Part shown: piece after piece, positions 24,992-37,668 of the stretch
Layout: each line of letters begins with the position of its first letter
How positions within the stretch are numbered: position 1 is the stretch's first letter
DNA from: Syntrophus sp. PtaU1.Bin005
GTDB taxonomy: Bacteria; Desulfobacterota; Syntrophia; Syntrophales; Syntrophaceae
Assembly: GCA_002067745.1 (NCBI GenBank)
Contig: MVRU01000009.1
Location: 1-56,301, forward strand
Direction: 5' to 3'
DNA length: 56,301 nt
Translations under genes and position numbers: made by a program
Notes under the pieces: model-generated
Told to the model about the DNA's origin: nothing
The model's database searches: none
The model's input: the letters and a program-made list of their open reading frames with translations, nothing else

Positions 24992-25177
24992 ATGGCAAAT
25001 CCGGTAAAGAGACATTCCAGAACAAGAAGAAATATGAGAAGGGCGCATGATTTTCTGAGCCCCGTTCAGGCTTCGGCCTGTCCCCAGTGCGGCAAATTCA
25101 AGCTGCCTCACCATGTCTGTCCCTACTGCGGGACCTACAAGGGTCGGGCTGTCATCAAAGTGGAAGACCTTGGCTGA
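24992..25177 (+). CDS. rpmF: 50S ribosomal protein L32
   Basis: 61 aa. Starts MANPVKRHSRTRRNMRRAHD and carries the zinc ribbon CPQCGKFKLPHHVCPYCG. AAGG-rich site upstream. Normally followed by plsX-fabH-fabD-fabG; here acpP comes next after 174 nt. Confidence 0.97.
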   Translation: MANPVKRHSRTRRNMRRAHDFLSPVQASACPQCGKFKLPHHVCPYCGTYKGRAVIKVEDLG

Positions 25178-25351
25178 TCCGTTTTTCCGGTTGAAGCGGG
25201 GCGACTGCCAGGTGCGGTTTTGCTTCTTGAAAAACTTCAGCCGTCATGAAAAAAAACGTCTTTTAACCTGAAGCGGCGGGAACATCATCCCGGGGGATGC
25301 CGCGGAAAAGCGACTTGATTTCAGGAGCGAAAGTGCGGGGAGGAACAACAG

Positions 25352-25594
25352 GTGACGCTGGAAGAAAAAGTTCTAGAAATTATTGTCGAACAGCTGGAAG
25401 TGACAAAGGAGGAGTGCGTCCCTGAGGCATTCTTTATTGATGATCTCGGGGCTGATTCTCTTGATTTGGCGGAATTGCTGCTGGAGATGGAAGACACCTT
25501 CGATGTGGAGATTTCCACCGAAGAGCTCAAGAAGATCCGTAAGATCCAGGATGTAATCGATTTTCTCAAGGCGAGGAATGTAACCTGGGATTGA
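25352..25594 (+). CDS. acpP: Acyl carrier protein
   Basis: 80 aa, GTG start behind GGGGAGGAA. Phosphopantetheine attachment at Ser36 in LGADSLDLAELLLEMED. Acidic four-helix protein that carries growing acyl chains. It lies 187 nt before fabF. This is the conventional ACP, in contrast to the variant at 50231-50479. Confidence 0.95.
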   Translation: MTLEEKVLEIIVEQLEVTKEECVPEAFFIDDLGADSLDLAELLLEMEDTFDVEISTEELKKIRKIQDVIDFLKARNVTWD

Positions 25595-25781
25595 AAGCGC
25601 CCCGGTCCGGATCTTCGATCACGGGCGATCGGCCTGGCCGTCCCGCCTCCCCATGTTGCAGGGGCTGTGCGAGGATGACAGAGAGGAAGCCTTCAGGGGC
25701 GGGATGCTCTGTTTCAGGGCCCGGCAACCGGAACGTGACGAAGCGTCGATTTAACAAAACAACTTGAAGGGAATGCGTTCC

Positions 25782-27023
25782 TTGAAAAGGAGAGTCGTCA
25801 TAACCGGTATGGGCGCTGTGACGCCCCTGGGAAACTCCGTTGCGGAGACATGGGCTGGAATCTGCGCGGGACGCTCCGGCATAGGACCGATAACGAAATT
25901 TGACGCCTCGGATTTTGAAACCCGCATAGCCGGGGAGCTGCAGAACTTCGATCCGATCGCTTACGTCGGCAAAAAAGAGTTGCGACGTCTCGATCCCTTT
26001 ATTCTCTATTGCCTGGCTTCAGCGGAGATGGCCGCCGCCGATGCGGAGCTGACCCTTAAGGATTCCCAGGCCCATCGTGCGGGTGTCGTGATCGGTTCGG
26101 CCATCGGCGGCCTGACCACCCTGGAAAAGCAGAAGGAGATTCTCCTGCGCAGCGGCCCCCGTAAAATCTCCCCTTTCACCGTTCCTTCGGTGCTATCCAA
26201 TCTGGGGGCTGGAAATGTCTCCATACGCTTCGGCGCCCGGGGACCCATCGGCTGCCCCGTCACGGCCTGCGCTTCCGGAACGACCGCGCTGGGCGACGCC
26301 TTCCGGCTCATCGCATCGGGATATGCCGATGTCGTTTTTGCCGGAGGAGCTGATGCCGCGATCACCCCGATGGCCGTGGCCGGTTTCACCGCCATGGGCG
26401 CTCTTTCCCGGAGAAACGATGAACCGCGGAAGGCCAGCCGCCCCTTCGACCTGGACCGCGACGGATTCGTCATCGGCGAGGGATGCGGCATTCTGATTCT
26501 TGAAGAGCTTGATGGCGCCAGGGCGAGAGGGGCAAGAATCCATGGAGAAATTCTGGGATACGGAACGACCGGCGACGCGTTTCACCTGGCCGTCCCGCCT
26601 CCCGGTCATGAGGGAGCGGTCCGGTGCATGCAGGCCGCCTTGCAGGATGCCGGGATCGGCCCTTCCGATGTCGATTATGTAAACGCCCACGGCACATCGA
26701 CACCCCTTAACGACCGGTACGAAGTGGAGGCCATCAAAACCGTATTTGGAACCTCGGCCGGTCGACTTCTGGTCAGCTCGACAAAATCCATGACGGGTCA
26801 CCTTCTGGGCGCAACAGGGGGCGTGGAAGCGATCCTTACCGCGAAGGCGCTTGAATCAGGGATCATTCCCCCGACCATCAATCTTGAGACGCCTGATTCC
26901 GGCTTTGATCTGGATTTTGTTCCCCTATCGGCGCGGAAGAGCGATATCCGGATCGCCATGTCCAACACCTTCGGCTTCGGCGGGGTGAATGCAACCATCA
27001 TCTTAGCGAAATATTTCGAGTAG
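25782..27023 (+). CDS. fabF: 3-oxoacyl-ACP synthase II (KAS II)
   Basis: 413 aa if the TTG at 25782 is used; AAGGGA ends 9 nt before it, whereas an ATG at 25773 has no room for a site. The numbering then matches E. coli FabF: Cys163 in TACASGTTALG, the His of NAHGTSTPLND and the His of KSMTGHLLGATGG complete the Cys-His-His triad. It elongates acyl-ACP with malonyl-ACP. It follows acpP and precedes rpiB by 6 nt. Confidence 0.95.
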   Translation: MKRRVVITGMGAVTPLGNSVAETWAGICAGRSGIGPITKFDASDFETRIAGELQNFDPIAYVGKKELRRLDPFILYCLASAEMAAADAELTLKDSQAHRAGVVIGSAIGGLTTLEKQKEILLRSGPRKISPFTVPSVLSNLGAGNVSIRFGARGPIGCPVTACASGTTALGDAFRLIASGYADVVFAGGADAAITPMAVAGFTAMGALSRRNDEPRKASRPFDLDRDGFVIGEGCGILILEELDGARARGARIHGEILGYGTTGDAFHLAVPPPGHEGAVRCMQAALQDAGIGPSDVDYVNAHGTSTPLNDRYEVEAIKTVFGTSAGRLLVSSTKSMTGHLLGATGGVEAILTAKALESGIIPPTINLETPDSGFDLDFVPLSARKSDIRIAMSNTFGFGGVNATIILAKYFE

Positions 27024-27029
27024 ACCCCT

Positions 27030-27494
27030 ATGGCTCAAACCATCATTATCGGCGCCGATCACGCCGGCTTTCTTCTCAAGGAAGAGATCAAATCCTTCCT
27101 GGAGGAAAACGGCTGGATCGTTCAGGATGTTGGAACGGACAGCGAGACCTCCGTGGATTACCCGGATTACGGGGCGGTGGTGGCAAAATCCGTCGCTTCA
27201 GGTCTTTTTGCCCGCGGAATCCTGGTCTGCGGTTCAGGGGTCGGCATGGCCATCGTGGCCAACAAATTCGCCGGAATCCGGGCGGCGGTCTGCCTGGATA
27301 CGGAGACGGCGCGGCTGAGCCGCCTGCACAACGATACCAACATCCTGATCCTCGCCGGCAGGCGGACCCGGCCCGAAACAGCCAGAGAGATCGTTGCGGT
27401 CTGGCTGGAAACACCCTTCGAAGGGGGGCGCCATCGGGGCCGCCTGGACAAGATCCGGGCGCTTGAAGACGCGCGAAGCGGCTTTGATCCGTAA
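27030..27494 (+). CDS. rpiB: Ribose-5-phosphate isomerase B
   Basis: 154 aa. GADHAGF at 8-14, catalytic Cys67 in VCGSGVGMAI and His100 in RLHNDTNIL. Interconverts ribose-5- and ribulose-5-phosphate in the pentose phosphate pathway. Position between fabF and glyA is usual for deltaproteobacteria. Confidence 0.95.
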   Translation: MAQTIIIGADHAGFLLKEEIKSFLEENGWIVQDVGTDSETSVDYPDYGAVVAKSVASGLFARGILVCGSGVGMAIVANKFAGIRAAVCLDTETARLSRLHNDTNILILAGRRTRPETAREIVAVWLETPFEGGRHRGRLDKIRALEDARSGFDP

Positions 27495-27608
27495 GGGGGC
27501 GGGACAGATTCCTTCAGGTGTGGGTCCCACGGTATTCGATCCGGGACAAAGCGTCAACATCCGCAGAACATGCAAGATTGAACACAGAGAAAAGGGGATA
27601 CAGCATTC

Positions 27609-28862
27609 ATGTCAGTGTTAAGAGAGACCGATCCCGAAATCGCCGAGGCCATCCTGCTGGAAACTCGGAGGCAGGCTGAAAAACTGGAGCTCATCGCGTC
27701 GGAAAACTTTGTCAGCGAGGCGGTTCTTGAGGCCCAGGGATGCACGATGACCAACAAGTATGCGGAAGGGTATCCTGGAAAAAGGTACTATGGAGGCTGT
27801 GAGTACGTCGATATGGCTGAAAACCTGGCCATTGAGCGCTGCAGGAAACTGTTCGGCGCAGATTATGTCAATGTTCAGCCCCACTCGGGGACTCAGGCCA
27901 ACATGGCGGTTTACTTTGCCGCCCTTTCGGTGGGAGACACCATCCTGGGAATGAACCTCGCTCATGGCGGCCACCTGTCTCACGGGAGCCCGGCCAACTT
28001 TTCCGGAAAATTGTACAACATCGTTCCTTACGGCGTGGACAGGGAGACGGAACGCATCGATTTCAACCAGGTGGAGGATCTTGCCAGGCAGCATAACCCC
28101 AAGCTGATCGTCGTCGGCGCCAGTGCCTACTCCCGGACCATCGAATTCGAAAAATTCCGGGCCATTGCTGATGCGGTCGGCGCCTTGGTGATGGCCGATA
28201 TCGCTCATATTGCGGGCCTGGTCGCGGCAGGGCTTCATCCCTCGCCCGTCCCCGTCTGCGAATATGTCACGTCGACAACCCACAAGACCCTGCGGGGTCC
28301 CCGGGGGGGGCTGGTCATGTGCCAGGCGCCCTATGAGAAAACCCTTGGAAGCCGCGTGTTTCCCGGTATCCAGGGGGGGCCGCTGATGCACACCATCGCC
28401 GCCAAGGCGGTGGCCTTCAAAGAGGCCCTGACGGAGGAATTCAAGGAATATCAGAGGCAGATCGTCAAGAATGCCCAGGCGATGGCTGAGGAGCTGATTC
28501 GTCAGGGCTACCGCCTTGTTTCCGGCGGAACGGACAACCATCTGCTCCTTGTGGACCTGACGGACAAGGGACTGACCGGGAAGGACGCCCAGGAGCTGCT
28601 CGATTCGTCGGGGATCACCGTCAACAAGAACGGAATTCCCTTCGATACCCGCGGCCCCATGGTCACCAGCGGGATCCGGATCGGCACCCCCGCCCTGACA
28701 AGCCGGGGTATGAAAGAGGGGGAAATGCGGAAGATTGCCCGCCTGATTGTCGACGTTCTGGGCAACCGGGACAGCGAAAGGCATCGGCAGGAGGTAAGGG
28801 AAGAAGTGCGCCGCCTTTGCGGGAAATTTCCCCTTTATGCCAAACGGATCGAAGGCGCATGA
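27609..28862 (+). CDS. glyA: Serine hydroxymethyltransferase
   Basis: 417 aa. PLP lysine in [15 protein letters not shown], plus [18 protein letters not shown] and [11 protein letters not shown] near the start. Converts serine and THF to glycine and methylene-THF, the one-carbon donor for thymidylate and methionine. Its TGA overlaps the next ATG. Confidence 0.97.
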   Translation: MSVLRETDPEIAEAILLETRRQAEKLELIASENFVSEAVLEAQGCTMTNKYAEGYPGKRYYGGCEYVDMAENLAIERCRKLFGADYVNVQPHSGTQANMAVYFAALSVGDTILGMNLAHGGHLSHGSPANFSGKLYNIVPYGVDRETERIDFNQVEDLARQHNPKLIVVGASAYSRTIEFEKFRAIADAVGALVMADIAHIAGLVAAGLHPSPVPVCEYVTSTTHKTLRGPRGGLVMCQAPYEKTLGSRVFPGIQGGPLMHTIAAKAVAFKEALTEEFKEYQRQIVKNAQAMAEELIRQGYRLVSGGTDNHLLLVDLTDKGLTGKDAQELLDSSGITVNKNGIPFDTRGPMVTSGIRIGTPALTSRGMKEGEMRKIARLIVDVLGNRDSERHRQEVREEVRRLCGKFPLYAKRIEGA

Positions 28863-29311
28863 CAGAGGACCATTCCAGGCCGGACTGGGACGAATACTTC
28901 ATGGATATCGCATCGCTCGTTGCCCGGCGTTCCACGTGCACAAGGCGCAGGGTCGGAGCCCTGCTCGTGAGGGAGCGCCGGATTTTATCCACGGGGTACA
29001 ACGGCGCCCCTACGGGATTGCGCCATTGTCTGGAGGTCGGATGCCTGCGCGATCAGCTCAACATCCCCTCAGGGGAGCGGCATGAGCTTTGCCGGGGGCT
29101 TCATGCCGAGCAGAATGCCATTATCCAGGCGGCCCTGCACGGAGTCGGCACCGCAGGCGCGACCCTTTACTGCACGAATCATCCCTGCGGGATCTGTGCA
29201 AAGATGATCATTAATGCCGGAATCGTTTCCATCGTGATTCGGGATGGATACAGCGACAAGCTGGCCGATGAAATTTTCGCTGAGGCGGGAATCCAGGTGA
29301 AAACCCTATGA
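28859..29311 (+). CDS. dCMP deaminase
   Basis: 150 aa, ATGA overlap with glyA. Zinc site His82-Ala-Glu84 (LHAEQNAI) and Cys110/Cys113 (PCGICAKMI), with [13 protein letters not shown] and GYNGAPTG typical of deoxycytidylate deaminase. It produces dUMP, the substrate of thymidylate synthase. It overlaps nrdR by 4 nt. Confidence 0.93.
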   Translation: MTEDHSRPDWDEYFMDIASLVARRSTCTRRRVGALLVRERRILSTGYNGAPTGLRHCLEVGCLRDQLNIPSGERHELCRGLHAEQNAIIQAALHGVGTAGATLYCTNHPCGICAKMIINAGIVSIVIRDGYSDKLADEIFAEAGIQVKTL

Positions 29312-29778
29312 AATGCCCCTTCTGTGGCTACACGGAGAGCAAGGTGATGGATTCCCGGGTGAGCCGGGACGGCAGCGCCATCCGGCGAAGGCGGGAGTGT
29401 CTGGACTGCGGCCGACGCTTTACGACGTATGAGTACATTGAAGAAATTCTCCCGACCGTGGTCAAAACGGACGGCCGCCGGGAAGCCTTTGACCGCAACA
29501 AAATCCGGAGCGGAATCCGGAAAGCCTGCCAGAAACGGCCCATCAGTACGGAAAGCATCGAATCTCTCGTGGCGGAGGTGGAGCGCTTCTGCCAGGAGTA
29601 TTCCGGCGAAGAAATTTCATCTTCAAGCATCGGTGAAAAAGTGATGCAGGTTCTCAAGGATCTGGATGCGGTCGCCTATGTGCGGTTTGCCTCCGTTTAT
29701 CGGCAGTTCCGCGATGTCAAAGATTTCCTTGAGGAGCTCAAGGAATTTCAGGACGGTAAAAAAGAGGACGGGTCATAG
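29308..29778 (+). CDS. nrdR: Transcriptional repressor NrdR
   Basis: 156 aa. N-terminal zinc ribbon with Cys3, Cys6, Cys31, Cys34 ([16 protein letters not shown]), then an ATP-cone domain to about 140. It represses ribonucleotide reductase genes in response to ATP/dATP. It is coupled to the upstream deaminase; both concern dNTP supply. Confidence 0.97.
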   Translation: MKCPFCGYTESKVMDSRVSRDGSAIRRRRECLDCGRRFTTYEYIEEILPTVVKTDGRREAFDRNKIRSGIRKACQKRPISTESIESLVAEVERFCQEYSGEEISSSSIGEKVMQVLKDLDAVAYVRFASVYRQFRDVKDFLEELKEFQDGKKEDGS

Positions 29779-29789
29779 GAAGATCGAGG

Positions 29790-30437
29790 ATGTTTACGGG
29801 CATTATTCAAGCGATGGGGACCGTCCTGCGCCTGTCCCGGCGGGGTGAGGATGCTGTACTGGAAATTGGGACGGACATGGATCTTTCGGATGTCCGCATC
29901 GGCGACAGCGTGGCCGTGAATGGAGCCTGCCTGACCGTTACCGCCGTGGGCCGCCGGAGTTTCAACGCCGACGTTTCCGCAGAAACGCTCTCCCGGACGG
30001 ATCTCGCCTTTTTTTCACCGGGAGAGTCGGCCAATCTGGAAAAAGCCCTGCGCCCCACCGATTTTCTAGGGGGGCATATTGTCCTGGGTCATGTCGACGG
30101 CCTGGGACGGATTCAGGAGCGGACCGTCAAATCCGGTTCCGTTATTTTCCGGATTGATGTGGAGCACGGCTTGAGCCGCTATCTGGTTCCCAAGGGATCC
30201 GTGGCCGTCGATGGGGTCAGCCTGACGGTGAATCGCTGTGAAGAGCATGCGTTTTATGTTAACATGATCCCCCACACGGCGGGAAAGACGACCCTGGGAT
30301 TCAAGAAAAAAGGGGACCGGGTCAATATCGAAACCGACATCCTGGGCAAATATGTGGAGCGCCTGTTACATCCCGAAGAGAAAAAGGAAGGCGGCATAAC
30401 CAGGGAACTGTTGATGAAGCAGGGATTTTTCAAGTAA
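29790..30437 (+). CDS. ribE: Riboflavin synthase, alpha chain
   Basis: 215 aa. Two lumazine-binding repeats, starting [12 protein letters not shown] and, at about residue 98, [11 protein letters not shown]. Dismutes dimethyl-ribityl-lumazine to riboflavin. It follows nrdR by 11 nt; ribD, which often sits between them, is absent. Confidence 0.96.
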   Translation: MFTGIIQAMGTVLRLSRRGEDAVLEIGTDMDLSDVRIGDSVAVNGACLTVTAVGRRSFNADVSAETLSRTDLAFFSPGESANLEKALRPTDFLGGHIVLGHVDGLGRIQERTVKSGSVIFRIDVEHGLSRYLVPKGSVAVDGVSLTVNRCEEHAFYVNMIPHTAGKTTLGFKKKGDRVNIETDILGKYVERLLHPEEKKEGGITRELLMKQGFFK

Positions 30438-30518
30438 ACTCCGGAAAGCGCGGGAGCGGGATTCGCACTGAAAGAGCGGACGCGCCGGCCGGTGCTTTTC
30501 AAATGAGGAGAGAGAGTT

Positions 30519-31721
30519 ATGAGTTTGTGTAAGATAGAGGAGGCCATCGAGGACATCCGGAACGGCAGGATGATTATTCTGGTGGACGATGAAGACCGGG
30601 AAAATGAGGGAGATCTCTGTATGGCGGCGCAGTTTGTAACGCCTGAGGCGATCAATTTCATGGCGAAATATGGCAGAGGACTGATCTGCTTGACCTTGAA
30701 CGAGGAGATGGCCGATAAGCTGAATCTCCCAATGATGGTGCAGGACAACCGCTCCCGCTTCGGAACGGCCTTTACGGTTTCCATCGAAGCGCGGTGCGGT
30801 GTGACCACGGGCATTTCCGCCGCGGATCGGGCAACGACCATCCAGGCGGCTGTGGCGGATAACGTTCAGCCCGGTGATCTTGTCAGCCCCGGCCATGTTT
30901 TTCCCATTGTGGCGAAAAAGGGAGGTGTCCTGGTCAGAACAGGTCAGACGGAGGGCTCGGTTGACCTGGCGAGACTGGCGAAGCTGAAGCCCGCGGGGGT
31001 GATCTGTGAAATCATGAAGGATGACGGGACGATGGCCCGAATGCCCGATCTGGAGGTCTTTGCCGAGGAGCACGGCCTGAAGATAGCGACCATTGCCGAT
31101 CTCATTGAATTCCGCATGAAGCACGAATCGCTGATCCGCCGGGCGGCGACGGCAACCATACCCACCCGCTATGGCGGAGAATTCAAACTGGTGGTCTACG
31201 AAAACGATGTGGATAAGTTCCAGCACCTGGCCATGGTCAAAGGGGATATCCAGCCGGACGATGAGGTGCTGGTACGGGTCCACTCCGAATGCCTGACGGG
31301 AGACGTGTTCGGTTCCGAACGCTGCGACTGCGGCGATCAGCTCCATACGGCCATGGAGATGATCGACAAGGAGGGGAAGGGCGTCATTGTCTACATGCAT
31401 CAGGAAGGCCGTGGAATCGGGCTGGTCAATAAGATCAAGGCCTACGAGCTTCAGGAGCATGGGCAGGATACCGTGGAGGCGAATATCGCCCTGGGCTTCA
31501 AGCCGGATCTGCGGGATTACGGAATCGGGGCTCAGATCCTGGTCGATCTCGGGGTGAGGAAGATGCGCCTTATGACCAACAACCCGAAGAAAATCGTAGG
31601 CCTGGAAGGATATGGGATCAAGGTTACGGAGCGGGTGCCCATTGAAATCACTCCGACGGACAAGAATATCCGTTATCTGACCACGAAGAAGAAAAAAATG
31701 GGACACATTCTGGAGATCTAG
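30519..31721 (+). CDS. ribBA: Bifunctional DHBP synthase / GTP cyclohydrolase II
   Basis: 400 aa. The N-terminal RibB half has [10 protein letters not shown] at 23-32 and HTGQTEGS-like [15 protein letters not shown]. The C-terminal RibA half has the zinc motif [11 protein letters not shown] and HQEGRGIGL. Makes both precursors of lumazine, from ribulose-5-phosphate and from GTP. GAGGAGAG upstream of ATG. Confidence 0.97.
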   Translation: MSLCKIEEAIEDIRNGRMIILVDDEDRENEGDLCMAAQFVTPEAINFMAKYGRGLICLTLNEEMADKLNLPMMVQDNRSRFGTAFTVSIEARCGVTTGISAADRATTIQAAVADNVQPGDLVSPGHVFPIVAKKGGVLVRTGQTEGSVDLARLAKLKPAGVICEIMKDDGTMARMPDLEVFAEEHGLKIATIADLIEFRMKHESLIRRAATATIPTRYGGEFKLVVYENDVDKFQHLAMVKGDIQPDDEVLVRVHSECLTGDVFGSERCDCGDQLHTAMEMIDKEGKGVIVYMHQEGRGIGLVNKIKAYELQEHGQDTVEANIALGFKPDLRDYGIGAQILVDLGVRKMRLMTNNPKKIVGLEGYGIKVTERVPIEITPTDKNIRYLTTKKKKMGHILEI

Positions 31722-31879
31722 CGTCCCGGAGCGGGGATCGCAGGGACTGTCCCTGAAGGGGTAGCAGGATAAAGCGCTGAAGTTTGCTGAAGCCTGTGCC
31801 GAAAATCCGGTCAGGCCGACTGCGAAGCGAGAGCCGGGACAGGAATTGCAGGAACAGACGAGAGAAAAAGGAGGATGAC

Positions 31880-32344
31880 ATGCCGATAGCGACAGAGGGG
31901 CGTTTAATTGCAACGGGAATGAGAATTGGCATCGCTGTCAGCCGTTTCAATGATTTTATCGGCAGCCGGCTTCTGGATGGTGCTCTGGATGCCCTGATGC
32001 GTTCCGGGGCGGAAGAAAAGGATATTCAGATTTACCGGGTTCCCGGGGCATTCGAACTGCCGCTGGTGGCTAAAAAGCTCGCCGCCAGCAAACGCTTTGA
32101 TGCCATCATCTGTCTGGGGGCGGTAATCCGTGGTTCGACCCCGCATTTTGATTACATCAGCGCGGAAGTTTCCAAAGGGATTGCCAACGTCGGCCTGGAA
32201 CTGGGGGTTCCAATCTCCTTTGGCGTTTTGACGACGGATACCATCGAACAGGCTATTGAACGGGCGGGCACCAAGGCAGGAAACAAGGGGTGGGACGCCG
32301 CCATGACGGCCATTGAGATGGTTGATCTGTTAAGGCAGATATAA
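31880..32344 (+). CDS. ribH: 6,7-dimethyl-8-ribityllumazine synthase
   Basis: 154 aa from ATG 31880 behind AAGGAGG. Family motifs [15 protein letters not shown] and [14 protein letters not shown] with the catalytic His. It assembles a 60- or 10-subunit shell and condenses the two RibBA-derived precursors. About 160 nt separate it from ribBA, with no FMN riboswitch visible. Confidence 0.97.
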   Translation: MPIATEGRLIATGMRIGIAVSRFNDFIGSRLLDGALDALMRSGAEEKDIQIYRVPGAFELPLVAKKLAASKRFDAIICLGAVIRGSTPHFDYISAEVSKGIANVGLELGVPISFGVLTTDTIEQAIERAGTKAGNKGWDAAMTAIEMVDLLRQI

Positions 32345-32562
32345 GGCCTTTTATCCGGGACGCATCCTGGAGAATATCGGGCCGACGGATGCTCTGCCGC
32401 CGGTGGCCCATGTCTGCCATGAGGTTCTTCCAGTTCCGGACGGGAGATGATATCGGGGTGGCGCGGCAGCAGCGACACCGCTGAGCGGCGGCTTTTCCCG
32501 GGAGCTGGGCGAGCCGCTGCGGCCGGGGTCGCTATGATGTTACATTGGAATCAGAGGAGTTC

Positions 32563-33021
32563 ATGCGTCAGAGAAGAATAGCACGGGAAATAGCCCTGCA
32601 GGTTCTTTACAGTCTGGAAGTTATGGGGATGGAGGCCGGGGAGGCCATTGAGCTGTACTGGGCGCATCACGATGCGTCCGTGGACGCCAGGCCGTTTTCG
32701 TCCCTTCTCATCGAGGGGACCTGGGAACATCGGGATCAGATTGATTCCCTGATCGGCAGCTGTTCCGAAAACTGGTCCATAGCGAGGATGTCGAAAGTCG
32801 ACAAAAGCATCCTGCGCATGGCGGTTTTTGAACTCTGCTTCTGTGCGGACATCCCGCCCAAAGTGACGATGAACGAGGCCATTGACCTGGGAAAGGTTTA
32901 CGGCTCCGAAAACTCCGGTTCTTTTATCAATGGGATTCTTGACGCGCTTTATGTAAAACTTGGAAAAAAGGAAGCGGATCAGGAAATCACAAGCGGCGTC
33001 CTCGAGGAACCAAAACAGTAA
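32563..33021 (+). CDS. nusB: Transcription antitermination protein NusB
   Basis: 152 aa from ATG 32563 (GAGGAG upstream). All-helical NusB fold: REIALQVLYSLE start, SKVDKSILRMAVFEL and EAIDLGKVYGSENSGSFINGIL. Works with NusE on boxA RNA in rRNA antitermination. A rib-nusB order is common. Confidence 0.95.
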   Translation: MRQRRIAREIALQVLYSLEVMGMEAGEAIELYWAHHDASVDARPFSSLLIEGTWEHRDQIDSLIGSCSENWSIARMSKVDKSILRMAVFELCFCADIPPKVTMNEAIDLGKVYGSENSGSFINGILDALYVKLGKKEADQEITSGVLEEPKQ

Positions 33022-33288
33022 ACGCGCCCTTTTTCGGACGTGCAACCCCATTTTTTTTGAAACGGCCTTCCAATCCTTCCTCCTTCGGCAACACTCCATT
33101 GATAAACGGCCGGGTACGCTAAGTACCCTTCATCAGAATCATGCACCATCGCGGGCTTCCTGTGCGTGGTTTGACCGTGCCCTCCCGGATGCCCAAATCC
33201 GGGAAGTCAAAAGTGACGACAGTTTCCGTGTTGAATGCGCTATCGTAATATGTTAGAGAACATACCGACTTTAATCGGGGAGTGCCTT

Positions 33289-35877
<2,589 letters not shown>

Positions 35878-35969
35878 GGATAGTCGAGAGGCGTTCGGCT
35901 TGGAATGACCCATCGCGTTGGAATTCGGGAAAAATTCAGGCCGGCCGGTCAGAGGTGGATGGAGAGGCC

Positions 35970-36521
35970 ATGAAGGGGATGGATTGCCAGAGGGTGTCTG
36001 GACGGTGGACCGGGCTTGTGTGCGCTTTGATTATGCTGTGGATGAGTTCCGGTTGCGGATATCATCTGGCTGACGGTGAGGATAGCATCGATCCCGCCAT
36101 CCAAAAGGTTTTTGTCGACACCTTTACCAACAGGACCAGCGAAGCCGGGATTGAAAACCTCTTCCGCAGCGCCTTCATGGATCAGGTCCTGCGGGGGGGG
36201 CGTTTTCAGCTTGCCGGCAGCCGTGAGGAAGCGGATGCCCTGATCCGGGGGGATATCCGAAGCCTGAGCACTTCTCACCTCTCCTATGGGAAGACGGATC
36301 TTTCTGTGGAAGAGCGGCTCACCGTTGTGATGGATGTTACGTTTGAGGAGCGGACGTCGAAAAGGATTCTCTGGCAGGTCCGGAACTTCAACTATTACAA
36401 CGACTACACGGTGGCGGGCGAACAAACGAATGTGATGGAAATCAAACGGAAAAACGCCTTGGTGAAGTTGTCCGGCGATGCAGCGGAAAGGGCGTACAGC
36501 CTGATCCTCTCAGGATTCTGA
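35970..36521 (+). CDS. lptE: LPS-assembly lipoprotein LptE
   Basis: 183 aa from ATG 35970 (GAGAGG upstream). A signal peptide with lipobox MSSGCGYHL precedes IQKVFVDTFTNRT, typical of LptE. It anchors in the outer membrane and plugs the LptD barrel that inserts LPS. The leuS-lptE order is conserved in proteobacteria and shows the organism has an LPS outer membrane. Confidence 0.9.
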   Translation: MKGMDCQRVSGRWTGLVCALIMLWMSSGCGYHLADGEDSIDPAIQKVFVDTFTNRTSEAGIENLFRSAFMDQVLRGGRFQLAGSREEADALIRGDIRSLSTSHLSYGKTDLSVEERLTVVMDVTFEERTSKRILWQVRNFNYYNDYTVAGEQTNVMEIKRKNALVKLSGDAAERAYSLILSGF

Positions 36522-36591
36522 CGGCTGCCGTACGCCCTGTCTCATGAATTGTGGGGCCAGATGTCGAAAAAACCGGGCTTCGAAATGAAGT

Positions 36592-36867
36592 CTATGCCTC
36601 GGCGGCAAACTGGACATTGACCTTGCGGGTGAGCCTGGATATATAGCGGGAAGCGGTCTTGTGATGATAAACGCCCTTTGCGCCAGCTTTGGCAATGACA
36701 GGAACCGCCTTTTGCAGGGCGTTTAACGCCCCCTCTTTATCCCTTGCCTCGACAGCCGTAAGCACCGATTTGATGTAGGTTTTAACTCTTGATTTTATAG
36801 AGATATTTCCCACCCGGCGTTTCTCATTCTGCTTGCTTCTCTTTTCTGCGGATTTATGTGTAGCCAA
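36592..36867 (-). CDS. rpsT: 30S ribosomal protein S20
   Basis: 91 aa, basic, THKSAEKRSKQNEKRR start. The initiation codon is TTG behind GGAGGAAAA. E. coli rpsT also starts with UUG, which matters for its autogenous control, so the same regulation may apply here. It is a single gene with its own promoter. Confidence 0.95.
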   Translation of the reverse strand: MATHKSAEKRSKQNEKRRVGNISIKSRVKTYIKSVLTAVEARDKEGALNALQKAVPVIAKAGAKGVYHHKTASRYISRLTRKVNVQFAAEA

Positions 36868-36908
36868 GAATTTTCCTCCTTCTTAAGAGTTCAATAAGTA
36901 AATTTGAC

Positions 36909-36937
36909 TTTCTATATGAAACCCATTTTCATGTCAA
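36909..36937 (-). promoter_or_regulatory. Promoter of rpsT
   Basis: Minus strand TTGACA (36937-36932), then TATAGA at 15 nt or TAGAAA at 17 nt, about 45 nt before the TTG start. Confidence 0.6.
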
Positions 36938-37064
36938 GGTGAAATTGGCCGTCAGGGACTTCGCAAGATTTATGTCCGATAGGGATTGCCATGAGGAGAA
37001 GGTGTGATTACATTATATTCGTCAAGGGAAGTCGCAGGCGTGATTGTATGAGCAGGGAAAGAAT

Positions 37065-37093
37065 TTGAATTTTGGGTGAATTTGAATTATATA
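37065..37093 (+). promoter_or_regulatory. Candidate clpS-clpA-aat promoter
   Basis: TTGAAT at 37065-37070, 17-nt spacer, TATATA at 37088-37093. A second possible -10, TACAAT, lies at 37099-37104. Confidence 0.45.
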
Positions 37094-37259
37094 ACTGGTA
37101 CAATGCTCCATTAGATGGTTGAGAAGATTGGCTTTTATTGAGGAATTCCTTCTTCGGTGGCAAAGAAAGATTCTCCCGGCATGAAACATGCCAGCAGAAG
37201 GACTCGAACTCCTGCAGTCCTGAAGAGGAGGCCGTACCTGATTGGGAAGCGGAAAGAGA

Positions 37260-37571
37260 ATGCACCAGGAACCGAATCACAGCGATGAGTTGGACATCGG
37301 GCTGGAAAACGAGATTTTAAAGCCCAGGATGTACCGTGTTTTGCTTCACAACGATGACTATACCACGATGGATTTTGTCGTTTATATTTTGATGACCATC
37401 TTTCACAAATCAGCCGCAGAGGCGACGAGGATCATGCTGGATGTGCACAGGAAGGGTCTGGGCGTCTGCGGAATTTACACCTATGACATTGCATCTACGA
37501 AAATTGCCCGGGTTCATTGCATGTCCAGGCAGAGGGAGTTTCCTTTAAGGTGCAGCATGGACGAAGCCTGA
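37260..37571 (+). CDS. clpS: ClpS adaptor
   Basis: 103 aa from ATG 37260. Carries the N-degron pocket VLLHNDDYTTMDFVVYIL and DVHRKGLGVCG with its His. ClpS hands proteins with Phe, Leu, Tyr or Trp N-termini to ClpA. Forms the head of a clpS-clpA-aat operon that holds both recognition and tagging arms of the bacterial N-degron pathway. Confidence 0.96.
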   Translation: MHQEPNHSDELDIGLENEILKPRMYRVLLHNDDYTTMDFVVYILMTIFHKSAAEATRIMLDVHRKGLGVCGIYTYDIASTKIARVHCMSRQREFPLRCSMDEA

Positions 37572-37668
37572 AAAGGAGGCCCCGGAGAAATCCGGCCGGG
37601 CGGTTTGGCCGGATGAAAGGCCGGGACCGGCCCGGCCACAGGAAGTTTTAAAACGAGAGGTAAGAATA

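Larger units (their letters stand above)
36868..37259. other. Intergenic region with divergent promoters
   Basis: About 390 bases between rpsT and clpS. Contains the rpsT promoter (minus) and a candidate clpS promoter (plus). No further gene supported. Confidence 0.6.

Noticed and set aside
27618-28784. 388-residue frame antisense to glyA
   Set aside because: Shadow of a well-conserved gene.
29779-30518. FMN riboswitch in the rib region
   Set aside because: Gaps are too short or lack the RFN-like paired blocks.
30366-31913. 515-residue frame antisense to ribBA
   Set aside because: No start signal or motif; ribBA is unambiguous.
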